A stretch of 48,119 nucleotides of DNA. Origin: Treponema sp. Its GTDB lineage: Bacteria; Spirochaetota; Spirochaetia; Treponematales; Treponemataceae. Under the pieces are notes generated by a model, which saw only the letters and a program-made list of their open reading frames with translations, did no database searches and was not told the DNA's origin. Location: positions 1 through 48,119 of the forward strand of contig JAILIC010000085.1 in the NCBI GenBank assembly GCA_024695475.1, in the 5' to 3' direction. Positions 1-8,251 of the stretch are shown piece after piece. Within the stretch, counting starts at the first letter, position 1. Each line of letters opens with the position of its first letter. The position numbers were made by a program, and so were the translations under genes.

Positions 1-2
1 AC

Positions 3-713
3 ATCACGATACGTGACATAACCTATCTGCAGACTCAACGTGAGGTAAAGGACTCCGTCGATTCAAAGGGTGTCAGGCTGGATGTCTATGCCTCAGATCC
101 TGACCGTGTATTTGACATCGAGATGCAGACCACCAGAAAAAAGGAACTTCTTCTACGTGCCCGTTATTATGCGGCCAGCATGGACATTGACTCCTGCTAT
201 AACGGTGATACATATAAGTTATTAAAAGACAATTATGTCATATTCATCTGCATGTTTGATCCGTTTGGAAAGGGACTTCCGGTCTATACATACAGGACGA
301 CCTGTCAGGAGGATGGCAGCCTTCAAGATGACAGGACGGTAAAGTTGCCTTATAATGTTGGTGCATATAAGAAGATAGAAGATGCTGAGGTGAGGGCCCT
401 GTTTGAGTATATGTACAGGGGTACCGTAAACGGAATATTTGCAGAGCAGCTGGACAAGCAAGTCAAGAAAGCTAAAACTAATTCAGAATACAGGAGGAGT
501 TACATGACATTATCGATGATGTTGCACGATGCACGTAATGAAGGTAAGGACATAGGCATTGCCATTGGCAGAACTCAAGGCAAAGAACAGAACCAGATGG
601 AGATGATGAAGCTGTTTCAGATGTTACGGTCGCAAAATCGGATGGATGATTTAGACAGAGCAATAACAGACAAAGAGTACTTGCAGTCACTGCTGGATAA
701 AATGAATGAATAG
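3..713 (+). CDS. Rpn/PD-(D/E)XK nuclease-family transposase, 5' truncated by window edge
   Basis: The reading frame is open from base 3 with no start codon, so the gene begins before the window. The visible part (about 236 codons) carries the family's hallmark segment near bases 72-130: a V-R-L-D-V stretch followed after about ten residues by F-D-I-E-M-Q, i.e. the Asp and Glu-x-Gln of a PD-(D/E)XK nuclease fold. The C-terminal third is charged and Gln/Met-rich, with a G-x-x-x-G-R-x-x-G-K-E segment and a final short helix, as is usual in Rpn (recombination-promoting nuclease) proteins. Such genes occur in many near-identical copies in Treponema genomes and are thought to be mobile. Codon use is richer in CTG, CAG and GAC than the ribosomal genes further right. 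The family call is firm; activity in this copy is unknown. Confidence 0.8.
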   Translation: MTIRDITYLQTQREVKDSVDSKGVRLDVYASDPDRVFDIEMQTTRKKELLLRARYYAASMDIDSCYNGDTYKLLKDNYVIFICMFDPFGKGLPVYTYRTTCQEDGSLQDDRTVKLPYNVGAYKKIEDAEVRALFEYMYRGTVNGIFAEQLDKQVKKAKTNSEYRRSYMTLSMMLHDARNEGKDIGIAIGRTQGKEQNQMEMMKLFQMLRSQNRMDDLDRAITDKEYLQSLLDKMNE

Positions 714-790
714 ACTTGCAGGGGATATGATTTAAACCTAAGTCCTTATAAAGTATCTGGCGAAAAATGCAGATGCCGTCTTTAAAGCAA

Positions 791-826
791 AAAAGGCAAC
801 CGGTTAGATAACCAGTTGCCTTTTGT
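791..826. terminator. Bidirectional intrinsic terminator
   Basis: A 16-bp near-perfect inverted repeat (791-806 with 809-824, one mismatch, 2-nt loop) is flanked by an A-run on the left and a T-run on the right. It lies between the convergent Rpn gene and outer-membrane protein gene and can end transcription from both sides. Confidence 0.8.
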
Positions 827-863
827 TTATGCTAGTCTAGCAATACCACTTGTAGGTATCAGA

Positions 864-2036
864 TTAGAGCTTGATACGTGCAACGAATGGTACTTCGATT
901 ACAGACTTAGCAATTGTTGCATCGTTTGCTACGAAGTATACACCACCGATTGCATACAAACCAGTTTCTGCATCAACATCCTTTGCCTTTACGTTTGTGT
1001 AGTTGAAGTGTACTGTTGCACCAGCAGCTTCTGTAAATGCATAGCGTACGCGAGCATCAGCTGCCCATGCGTTGTATTCTGTTGAAGATGAACCTGTGTT
1101 TTCACCGTTCATTTCATAGGTGAAGCCAACAGTTGTCTCAAGACCGTCTGTCAGTTTTGGCATCCAGTATGCACCGAATACGTTGTTGTATGTGTGGTTT
1201 GTTCTCCACAATGCATCGATTGTACCGATTACACCGTCAGCTGTATAAGCAGCTTCTACCATGTAGCCAGATTCTACAGTTGTGCTGTCTTTGTCATCAG
1301 CAAATGAGCTGTAAGCTGTTGCCTTGTCCATAGCTGCTGCACGGAGTGTAAGACCGTTCTTCTTGAACTCAACTGCCAATGTCTGGCCGTCTGTACCTGT
1401 ACCAAAGTCAGTTGCATCTACAGCATTGCAATCTGCAGAAGTGATTGCAGAAGCTGAGCTTCCAGCTTTCCAGTAGTACTGTGTACCATTAGCTGTAGTA
1501 TCAGTTGTAGCAATTGAAGCAGCACCAGCATCAGAATAATATGTTGTTCCTGCAGCAATCGTTGCACCAGTGGTATATGCTTTCAGCTGTCCATCTTTAG
1601 CAGCTTTTGTACCCATGCTCAAGCCACCCCAAACGCCAGGTTTGAGAGAGTCAAGCAATACCAAGTCAGTCTTGTTGGTGTTCAAGCGATCAACGATACG
1701 ATCATCGAAAGCACCAGCTTTTACTGTCAAACCGTCAGCTACGGTTACCCATCCCCAGTACTCATCGAGTCCGAATGATGTTGTTCCTTCACCGTTTACC
1801 TGTGGCTGGATTGTCAAAGATACACCAGCTTTGTCGGTTGAGCTTGTGATGTTGAAGTTATCTGTGTTTGCACCGTAACCATCCAAGTCCATAACAGTAG
1901 TTGTCTTGCCATTATCGGTGGTTGTCTGCTTGATAGCGTCACCGCGCATACGGTACTGCAACTTAAATGCTGGATCAGCAACTGCCATACCTGCAAGCAA
2001 TGAACCTGCGAGCATAGCTCCAATTATTTTTTTCAT
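864..2036 (-). CDS. Putative outer-membrane beta-barrel (porin-like) protein
   Basis: 390 residues. The start codon (2034-2036) follows an AGGAGG ribosome-binding site at 2041-2046. Residues 1-20 form a type I signal peptide (Lys-Lys, hydrophobic core, Ala-Val-Ala before Asp-Pro), so the protein is exported. The mature part is rich in Thr, Ala, Gly, Asp and aromatics, lacks Cys except one, and shows alternating hydrophobic/polar stretches ending in I-E-V-P-F-V-A-R-I-K-L, as expected for transmembrane beta strands. A repeated pattern of aromatic-plus-Gly strands (W-G-W-V-T-V, then A-G-A-F-D-D-R) resembles Treponema surface or pore proteins. The last residue is Leu, not the usual Phe or Tyr. 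The gene is probably highly expressed, given the strong RBS and dedicated terminator. A function beyond outer-membrane location is inferred; no named family was recognised. Confidence 0.65.
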   Translation of the reverse strand: MKKIIGAMLAGSLLAGMAVADPAFKLQYRMRGDAIKQTTTDNGKTTTVMDLDGYGANTDNFNITSSTDKAGVSLTIQPQVNGEGTTSFGLDEYWGWVTVADGLTVKAGAFDDRIVDRLNTNKTDLVLLDSLKPGVWGGLSMGTKAAKDGQLKAYTTGATIAAGTTYYSDAGAASIATTDTTANGTQYYWKAGSSASAITSADCNAVDATDFGTGTDGQTLAVEFKKNGLTLRAAAMDKATAYSSFADDKDSTTVESGYMVEAAYTADGVIGTIDALWRTNHTYNNVFGAYWMPKLTDGLETTVGFTYEMNGENTGSSSTEYNAWAADARVRYAFTEAAGATVHFNYTNVKAKDVDAETGLYAIGGVYFVANDATIAKSVIEVPFVARIKL

Positions 2037-2090
2037 ATAGCCTCCTGTAATCTTAAAGAGGCTGAAATTGATACAAAGTGTTTAAAGTAC

Positions 2091-2140
2091 AAATGGCTGG
2101 TAAAGATACTGAATATGACACAGATCTTGACCAGCCATTT
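2091..2140 (-). terminator. Hairpin between lipoprotein and outer-membrane protein genes
   Basis: A perfect 11-bp stem (2091-2101 with 2130-2140) contains a second inner stem (2103-2107 with 2124-2128). It follows the minus-strand lipoprotein stop at 2179. In the minus direction the tract after the stem is only weakly T-rich, so it may be a processing or attenuation hairpin instead of a full terminator. Confidence 0.45.
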
Positions 2141-2178
2141 GTAAGATAAAAAATAGTATTTAGAAGAAAATACAGCTA

Positions 2179-2973
2179 TTAATAGACATCGCCTTCTTCA
2201 ACTTCGACAGAATTTTGGATTGTTAACTCGTTCAGTTTTGCTTCGTCAAACTGCTCGATTAATTGAGCCAATTGCTTTTTTGTAAAGTACAGTGTTATTT
2301 TTTCTGATAAGACAGCCTGATTTTCTTCGATAGAGTTATTTACTTCAGTCATTTCAGGCCAGTAAGAAAGCGTAAAATAGGGAGATTTTTTTTCAAACTC
2401 ATAGCCAATCGAGGTTTTTGGTTTGACTCTGTTACCAGAAGTAAATAAGCCCCAGCTAAACTCGCCAGTCATATTACCATAGACTTTATAGGTGTTTTTT
2501 GCTTTTGAGGATAGAATGTGGTTTTCAAAGTCAGAAAGATACTGTTTTGACGTGGTACGGAGTGTTGATCGTTGTTTTGCATCAAATGCAAAATGGTATG
2601 CTATATGGTTAAAAAAGACTTTACCAACTACAGTTGCCTTATCAGGTCGGTAAAAATACTCAACAGGGGATTGAGTTAAGCCATGCATGAGTGTTTTAGT
2701 AAAGAAAGAACCTTCACCTATTTTTACAGGATCGATATTAGAAATACCCAAATATTGCTCGATACCGCTTTGATTAGTGGGAGTAACGGCAGCGGGTGCT
2801 TGTTCATATTGAGGATCTATGGGTTGTTCTGTAGCAGGACGTTTAGTAGTAGCAATAACGGTAGTTTCATCGTTGCTGCTTGACTGTGTATCAGCTGTTT
2901 TAGATGTGCTTGCACAGGAAGCAAGGAAAATACATGGTAAAAGTAAAAGACTCGTTTTTAGTAATTGTTTCAT
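2179..2973 (-). CDS. Lipoprotein of unknown function
   Basis: 264 residues from the start chosen at 2971-2973, which has a GGAAGG ribosome-binding site at 2984-2989. An in-frame start further upstream (3057) is rejected because it would bury the signal sequence. Residues 1-19 are a lipoprotein signal, with lipobox Leu-Ala-Ser-Cys and lipidated Cys20. A Ser/Thr/Asp-rich linker (about 21-60) follows, then a globular region with basic and aromatic residues. No recognisable domain. The final residues are acidic (V-E-V-E-E-G-D-V-Y). Transcription should start from the strong promoter at 3017-3045. Its neighbour downstream is the outer-membrane barrel, so both probably belong to the cell envelope; whether they cooperate is not shown. 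Confidence 0.7.
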   Translation of the reverse strand: MKQLLKTSLLLLPCIFLASCASTSKTADTQSSSNDETTVIATTKRPATEQPIDPQYEQAPAAVTPTNQSGIEQYLGISNIDPVKIGEGSFFTKTLMHGLTQSPVEYFYRPDKATVVGKVFFNHIAYHFAFDAKQRSTLRTTSKQYLSDFENHILSSKAKNTYKVYGNMTGEFSWGLFTSGNRVKPKTSIGYEFEKKSPYFTLSYWPEMTEVNNSIEENQAVLSEKITLYFTKKQLAQLIEQFDEAKLNELTIQNSVEVEEGDVY

Positions 2974-3016
2974 ATTATACAAACCTTCCAGTGAAGAAAA
3001 AGTAACAAGATGTTTA

Positions 3017-3045
3017 ATGATAGCGGTATATAAGCGTTGTGTCAA
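3017..3045 (-). promoter_or_regulatory. Sigma-70 type promoter of the lipoprotein gene
   Basis: On the minus strand, TTGACA (3040-3045), a 17-nt spacer and TATCAT (3017-3022) lie about 45 nt upstream of the lipoprotein start. This is a near-consensus match. Confidence 0.7.
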
Positions 3046-3077
3046 ATGAATGTCCATTGATAATATGAGTCATTGTA

Positions 3078-3106
3078 TTGAAAAAAAAACTATTTACAGG
3101 TATGCT
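3078..3106 (+). promoter_or_regulatory. Sigma-70 type promoter of the phosphofructokinase gene
   Basis: TTGAAA (3078-3083), 17-nt spacer, TATGCT (3101-3106). The expected transcription start is just before the AAGGAG ribosome-binding site at 3115-3120, giving a very short leader. It is back-to-back with the lipoprotein promoter, with 32 nt between the two -35 boxes. Confidence 0.6.
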
Positions 3107-3127
3107 AAAGCGATAAGGAGATTTTGT

Positions 3128-4516
3128 ATGGCTGATTCTGCAAATGATAAACTTGACTTTTCTATCGAGACATTAGGCGAATGTAAAATTCCTTCTCCGA
3201 TTGAGCTTTCTAATGAATTTGGTGACTTCCGTGCAAACTATGTAAGAGACGGTTCTTTTATACGTAATGCAATTAGTATCTATGGTGATGTTGAGCCTGT
3301 TGTTAGTTTGGACTCGACCAATTTGATGGAAAAAGCTGGTCCTCGTAAAAATATTTATTTTGATCCAGTCCACGTTAATGCAGCTATTTGTACCTGTGGT
3401 GGTTTGTGTCCGGGTCTCAATGATGTTATCCGTGCTATTGTCCGTTGTTTGTGGAATCGATATGGTGTACGCCGAATTAATGGTTTTCGCTATGGGTACA
3501 AAGGCTTTTTGCCAGAGCATGGTTTTGCTTCTATGCCACTTGATCCAGAAATGGTGGATGAAATTCACAAGATTGGAGGTACCTTCCTTGGTACAAGCCG
3601 TGGTGGCGGTAATCGTGTAGTTGATATTGTTGATTGTATCGAGCGTCAGAACATTAATCAGATATATATTATTGGTGGTGATGGTACACAGCGTGGTGCT
3701 CTTGATATAGCTAACGAAGTAGAACGTCGCCATATGAAAGTATCTGTTATTGGTATCCCAAAAACAGTTGATAATGATCTTGAGTTTATTGATCGTTCAT
3801 TTGGTTTTGAAACTGCTGTTCAAAAGGCAAAAGATGCAGTTTCTTCTATCCATATGGAAGCTCATTCTCAAATAAATGGTATTGGTTTGGTTAAGTTGAT
3901 GGGGCGAGAGTCTGGTTTTATTGCAACTCAAACAGCCCTTGCCAGTCATGAAGCAAACTTCTGTTTAATACCTGAAGTTCCTTTTGACTTGGATGGTCCA
4001 AATGGATTTTTGCATTATCTGGAAAAGCGTCTTGTTGCTCGTGGCCATGCAGTTATTATTGTTGCTGAAGGTGCTGGTCAGGACTTGCTTAATGCAACTG
4101 GTCAAAAAGATGCTTCTGGTAACAAAAAACTTGCTGATATTGGTGTCTATTTGCGCGACCAGATTAATACATACTTTGAAAAGAAAGGAATACATATCAA
4201 TCAAAAATATATTGACCCGGGATATGAAATTCGTGCTTCTGTTACCAATGCAAATGATTCTGTTTATTGTGAACGCTTGGGAAATAATGCTGTTCATGCT
4301 GCTATGGCAGGTAAGACTAAGATGGTAGTTGGTTTGGTGCATAATAAGTTTGTTAATCTGCCAATCCAGATGGTAACTCGCAAGCGTAATCTTGTAGATC
4401 CAGAGGGATCATTGTGGCGTGATGCATTGGATGCAACAGGTCAGCCAATTTTGATGGTAAACAATTTGCAAACTGCATTTGAACGTACAGAGGCTATTCG
4501 CAATCAAAAGCATTAA
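3128..4516 (+). CDS. pfkA: 6-phosphofructokinase (trypanosome-like, about 460-residue group)
   Basis: 462 residues from the ATG at 3128, which follows AAGGAG at 3115-3120. An earlier in-frame start at 3050 lacks a ribosome-binding site and lies upstream of the promoter. The enzyme phosphorylates fructose 6-phosphate to the 1,6-bisphosphate in glycolysis. Visible motifs: G-G-L-C-P-G (91-96, phosphate loop), [10 protein letters not shown] (about 182-191), G-I-P-K-T-V-D-N-D (about 209-217, catalytic Asp) and M-G-R-E-S-G-F (258-264, sugar phosphate binding). Gly in G-G-D-G is the ATP-type residue, whereas Lys in P-K-T is typical of pyrophosphate enzymes. Exactly this pairing occurs in the ATP-using trypanosomatid enzymes, so ATP use is the better guess. 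The N-terminal ~85 residues precede the core, as usual for this group. Confidence 0.9.
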   Translation: MADSANDKLDFSIETLGECKIPSPIELSNEFGDFRANYVRDGSFIRNAISIYGDVEPVVSLDSTNLMEKAGPRKNIYFDPVHVNAAICTCGGLCPGLNDVIRAIVRCLWNRYGVRRINGFRYGYKGFLPEHGFASMPLDPEMVDEIHKIGGTFLGTSRGGGNRVVDIVDCIERQNINQIYIIGGDGTQRGALDIANEVERRHMKVSVIGIPKTVDNDLEFIDRSFGFETAVQKAKDAVSSIHMEAHSQINGIGLVKLMGRESGFIATQTALASHEANFCLIPEVPFDLDGPNGFLHYLEKRLVARGHAVIIVAEGAGQDLLNATGQKDASGNKKLADIGVYLRDQINTYFEKKGIHINQKYIDPGYEIRASVTNANDSVYCERLGNNAVHAAMAGKTKMVVGLVHNKFVNLPIQMVTRKRNLVDPEGSLWRDALDATGQPILMVNNLQTAFERTEAIRNQKH

Positions 4517-4530
4517 TTCTGCTGACTAAT

Positions 4531-4563
4531 AAGGCTGTCCATTCTTTTGGACGGCCTTTTTTT
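4531..4563 (+). terminator. Intrinsic terminator after phosphofructokinase
   Basis: An 11-bp stem with one G-U pair (4531-4541 with 4548-4558) is followed by a run of seven T. It ends at the stop codon of the convergent polyphosphate kinase gene. The A-run on its left is weak, so it acts mainly on the plus strand. Confidence 0.8.
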
Positions 4564-6679
4564 AATCTTTACGACGTACTTTAAACTCTATCTCTGGTTG
4601 TTTGGCAAGTGTGTCGGCACGTTTTTTATATTTGAAATACAAGGATTCCTGTGCACGTACGGCTATGGCACCTTCGGGTACATTTTTCGTCCATGTACCA
4701 TCTGGATTAAGGGTGTGTGAGTGGGTGTTGTCCTGAAAGTAGAGCAGCAGGGTGTCATAAATATCTTTAAAAATAAATTGATCGGTGATAGGGAACATGA
4801 GCTCAACACGGCGCTCTAAATTGCGTGGCATCCAGTCTGCGCTTGATAGGTAGAGTTCTGCATTGCCTCCATTTTGGAAGTAGAAGATACGAGAGTGTTC
4901 CAAATAACGATCGATGATGCTGACGACTTTGATGTTTTCGCTGTAATTGGTAACACCAGGAACAAGCATACAGATGCCTCTGATATTAAGGAGGATCTTT
5001 ACTCCTGCAGTACTGGCTTTATAAAGGGCCTCGATCACCGTCTCATCAGCAAGACTGTTCATTTTTGCCATGATAAAGCCAGGATTATCTTTGGTAGAGC
5101 GATCGATTTCTCTTTGTATCATGGTGAGAATGTTTGTTTTGAGGTTTACTGGTGCCATGACCAGGTGATTCATTGTTTGAATGGTAGAATAGCCAGAAAT
5201 TAGATTGAAGAATTGGGTTGCATCATTTGCAATTTCAGTATTTGCAGTAAAGAGGGATAAATCTGAGTAGAGTCTGGCGGTTTTTGGATTGTAGTTACCA
5301 GTGGATAAATGAACGTAACGTTTAATGGTAGCATTTTCGCGCCGGATAATGAGTAGTATTTTGGCATGGACTTTGTAGTTGACGATGCCGTAGACAACAG
5401 TTACTCCTGCTTTTTCAAGTTGAGTTGCCCAAGTGATATTGCGCTCTTCATCAAAGCGGGCTTTTAACTCGACAAAACAAGTAACTTGTTTACCATTGGT
5501 AGCAGCTCGTTGAAGTGCAGCTACGATAGGTGAGTCGGTTCCAGTACGGTAAAGTGTCATTTTTATGGCAAGTACCGTCGGGTCATCTGCTGCGTCGCTG
5601 ATAAGTTTTGTTACGGTTTGATATGACTCATAAGGAACGTTGAGAAGTAAGTCATGCTGTTTGAGGGTGTCCCAGTATGACTCAATCGGAGTATGAAAAT
5701 GCTGCCACTCGGCATAGTGTAGTTTTTCTAATCCGTCTAGATTGTTGAGCTCGCTAAAACTTTTGGGGTCAATGAGACAATCGACTTTATATACGTCATC
5801 ATCGGTAAGCTTTAAATGTGACATCAGTACCGAAATGATGGTATCGCTGGTATTGGTACACTCTAAGCGAACTGCAAATGAAGACTGGCGTTGTACTAAT
5901 ACTTCTTCCATGGCATTGATAAAGTTTGCTCCTGCATCTTCATCAACAGCAAAATCTGCATCTCTGGTTATACGGAATAAAACCGTTTCAGAAACGGTAA
6001 AACCGGGGAATAATTGTGTACCATAGCGTAATACAAGATCTTCAAGCAGTGTGAAATTTTTAGTTGCTGACACATCGGTTTCCGGTAACCAAATGATATG
6101 TGGTAATCCTGAGGGGATTTGCGCGATGGCGATAATTGGTTTATCCTTTTCCAGAGTAAAAGGATTGGCATTTGGCTTGATTCCTTCGATTGGTTGTAAT
6201 AAAAAGGCTGCATATTGTTTTAGGCTGGTAATAGAAGGCATGGAGTGCTCAGTTATACGCAGTGGTGTCAAGAGTGGAAATACGGTTGCTCTAAAATAAT
6301 TTTGTATAAATTCCTTTTGTTCTGATGTATATAATTCAGGAGCAATATAAGTGACGCCTTTTGAGGCAAGAGCTGGAAGTATGTCGGTAACGAGTGTTTG
6401 GTGATGAATGTCTATAATTTGATGGCAACGCTCGCTGATTTGTTTAAGTAGTACGGGGGGAGTACGACCTGAGCTATCGGTGTGATGCTCGGGATTGGCC
6501 GCACTGCGTTTAATTGATGCGACTCTGATTTGAAAAAACTCATCAAAGTTACTGGATACGATTGAAAGAAATTGAAGTCTCTCTAACAGAGGAATTTCTT
6601 TACGGCATGCTTCGGTTAATACGCGTGCGTTAAACTCAATCCAGGAAAGTTCACGGTTAAAAAAAAGTGGTTGTTCCAT
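4562..6679 (-). CDS. ppk1: Polyphosphate kinase 1
   Basis: 705 residues, the usual family length. The enzyme reversibly transfers the terminal phosphate of ATP onto polyphosphate via a phosphohistidine. The N-terminal domain begins with the family signature F-F-N-R-E-L-S-W-I-E-F-N (6-17), followed by S-S-N-F-D-E-F-F (42-49). The catalytic core carries N-Y-K-V-H-A-K (434-440), where His438 matches the autophosphorylated histidine, and Y-V-H-L-S-T-G-N-Y-N (455-464), where His457 is the second catalytic histidine. Their 19-residue spacing matches E. coli (435/454). A GAGGAT ribosome-binding site precedes the start. It is last of three co-directional minus-strand genes, 22 nt after the ppx stop, so synthesis and degradation of polyphosphate are encoded together. 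No membrane segments. Confidence 0.95.
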   Translation of the reverse strand: MEQPLFFNRELSWIEFNARVLTEACRKEIPLLERLQFLSIVSSNFDEFFQIRVASIKRSAANPEHHTDSSGRTPPVLLKQISERCHQIIDIHHQTLVTDILPALASKGVTYIAPELYTSEQKEFIQNYFRATVFPLLTPLRITEHSMPSITSLKQYAAFLLQPIEGIKPNANPFTLEKDKPIIAIAQIPSGLPHIIWLPETDVSATKNFTLLEDLVLRYGTQLFPGFTVSETVLFRITRDADFAVDEDAGANFINAMEEVLVQRQSSFAVRLECTNTSDTIISVLMSHLKLTDDDVYKVDCLIDPKSFSELNNLDGLEKLHYAEWQHFHTPIESYWDTLKQHDLLLNVPYESYQTVTKLISDAADDPTVLAIKMTLYRTGTDSPIVAALQRAATNGKQVTCFVELKARFDEERNITWATQLEKAGVTVVYGIVNYKVHAKILLIIRRENATIKRYVHLSTGNYNPKTARLYSDLSLFTANTEIANDATQFFNLISGYSTIQTMNHLVMAPVNLKTNILTMIQREIDRSTKDNPGFIMAKMNSLADETVIEALYKASTAGVKILLNIRGICMLVPGVTNYSENIKVVSIIDRYLEHSRIFYFQNGGNAELYLSSADWMPRNLERRVELMFPITDQFIFKDIYDTLLLYFQDNTHSHTLNPDGTWTKNVPEGAIAVRAQESLYFKYKKRADTLAKQPEIEFKVRRKD

Positions 6680-6701
6680 TGCATCCTCTTTATCAAGTAT
6701 G

Positions 6702-8231
6702 TTACATAATTATCAGCTTATAACCAAAGATGGCTTCAAACATATCACCTTTTTGGGCGAGAGCCTGTTTTTCGAGAACAAAGCGGTGATTGCCCTCGGT
6801 GTGAATGGTCATGGTGTCTTTGTAAAGTCGCACAGTACAGTTTTTAATTCGTTGCTGATGGCTGCGGTCAAGTGCGTCAGCAATGCGAAGTATGGCTGTC
6901 AATTTGAGTATAATCATGCGTGTGTCACGTGGAAGTACGGTAAACTGTATGTCATCTTGTGGATTGTGTGTACCGCGATGATAATAGGCTATTTGTGAAA
7001 CAATCGTTATATCTTCGGGACTGAGCCCAAAGATTTCGGAATTTTGGATGATATAACTTGAGTGTAAGTTATGGTTGTCAAGTGCAATAAAAATACCGAT
7101 ATCGTGAAGAATGGCTGCAACTTCGAGCAGCATACGGGCTCTATCGTCCAATGCAATTTCTGATTGGAGTGCATTAAAGAGTGTGACACTGATTTTGCGT
7201 ACGTATTCTGCATGGCGCTCGTCTCCGCGATATTTGCGCAAGTGGTTCATGGCTGAAGCGGTTATTTGTTTATGAAAGTTTTGTAGTAGAGAGGTGTCAG
7301 GGGCGGCCATCTGCTCGATTACAAGTCCTTCACGGATACTGGTTTCGGCAACAAGCAGGCGCTCTACGTTTGTGAGTTTTAGGAATAACTGATAAATCAG
7401 GAGGCTGATGTGTAATGATTGTGCATCAGAATAACTGATTTTAAAGCGTGCGACACATTCCTCGATAGAATAGTTTTGTATGGTGTCGATAAATATCTCA
7501 AAATCATTGCGTTTAATCTCCCATAAGAAGGTAGATATGGGGCGGCCTGCATGAATGGCGGCAATACGGGTTTCGGTACTGACGGCAATAAACTGCTTTA
7601 TCTTTTTAAAATCAAGCTCGTTATTGAGGGAGCCTTTTGTATTACTTATAAACTCTTCGACGTAGCGCCGGGCATCTTCAAGCGAGCCTAACATTGTTCG
7701 CATTTGTTGCTGGATAAGAACTGTGCCTAATCTCATGCTGTGGGCACCTGCCATACGGCCTTTTTCGATGAGCATAAGATCTGTTGATCCACCGCTTACT
7801 TCGAGTATGAGAGCGTTTTGGCCTTTTGAGAGTACAGGTGTGGTTTTTAGGCAGTCTGCTACGGCTAGATAGGTGAGTCGATTGTTTTCTATGCCATCTA
7901 TGACACTGACGCGAAAGCCGGTTTTGACATAGATACGATCGAGTACGGGGTCGCGGTTTTTTGCTTCACGTATGGCTCGAGTTGCGATGGTTCTTGTTTG
8001 TTGTGGGGTAAGGCCCCAGGCTGACAGTTGCTCTTTAAATCGAGTTAAGTGATGTATTACTTGAGTTATAGTGTCACGACTTACGGTTCCCGTTGTAAAG
8101 ACATCTTGTCCTATAGGAACTGGTAGCTCTGAGCTGTCGAGAATGTTTTTATTGTGTTCGTCAGTAATTTCGGCTACGAGAAGGCGAACCCCTGTAGAGC
8201 CGATTTCAATAACTGCGACAAGGGTTGCCAT
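6702..8231 (-). CDS. ppx: Exopolyphosphatase / guanosine pentaphosphatase family, with HD domain
   Basis: 509 residues. Ppx/GppA enzymes remove terminal phosphate from polyphosphate, or convert pppGpp to ppGpp. The N-terminal actin-like fold is seen in E-I-G-S-T-G-V-R-L-L (11-20, the usual Asp replaced by Glu), the catalytic Glu in D-G-I-E-N-N-R-L (about 115-122), and E-V-S-G-G-S-T-D (second phosphate loop, usually D-I-G-G-G-S-T). The C-terminal part has an HD-type helical domain with A-A-I-L-H-D-I-G (about 370-377) and a later Y-Y-H-R-G. It lies between the glycosidase and ppk1 with gaps of 20 and 22 nt, which implies one transcript. The polyphosphatase role is favoured by the ppk1 neighbour; the GppA role cannot be excluded. 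Confidence 0.88.
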   Translation of the reverse strand: MATLVAVIEIGSTGVRLLVAEITDEHNKNILDSSELPVPIGQDVFTTGTVSRDTITQVIHHLTRFKEQLSAWGLTPQQTRTIATRAIREAKNRDPVLDRIYVKTGFRVSVIDGIENNRLTYLAVADCLKTTPVLSKGQNALILEVSGGSTDLMLIEKGRMAGAHSMRLGTVLIQQQMRTMLGSLEDARRYVEEFISNTKGSLNNELDFKKIKQFIAVSTETRIAAIHAGRPISTFLWEIKRNDFEIFIDTIQNYSIEECVARFKISYSDAQSLHISLLIYQLFLKLTNVERLLVAETSIREGLVIEQMAAPDTSLLQNFHKQITASAMNHLRKYRGDERHAEYVRKISVTLFNALQSEIALDDRARMLLEVAAILHDIGIFIALDNHNLHSSYIIQNSEIFGLSPEDITIVSQIAYYHRGTHNPQDDIQFTVLPRDTRMIILKLTAILRIADALDRSHQQRIKNCTVRLYKDTMTIHTEGNHRFVLEKQALAQKGDMFEAIFGYKLIIM

Positions 8232-8251
8232 CGATCCGTACTCCGTTTATA

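Noticed and set aside
3173..3733. 186-codon minus-strand frame opposite the phosphofructokinase gene
   Set aside because: Same cause; its Thr/Asn/Ile-rich translation is the expected antisense of this codon usage.
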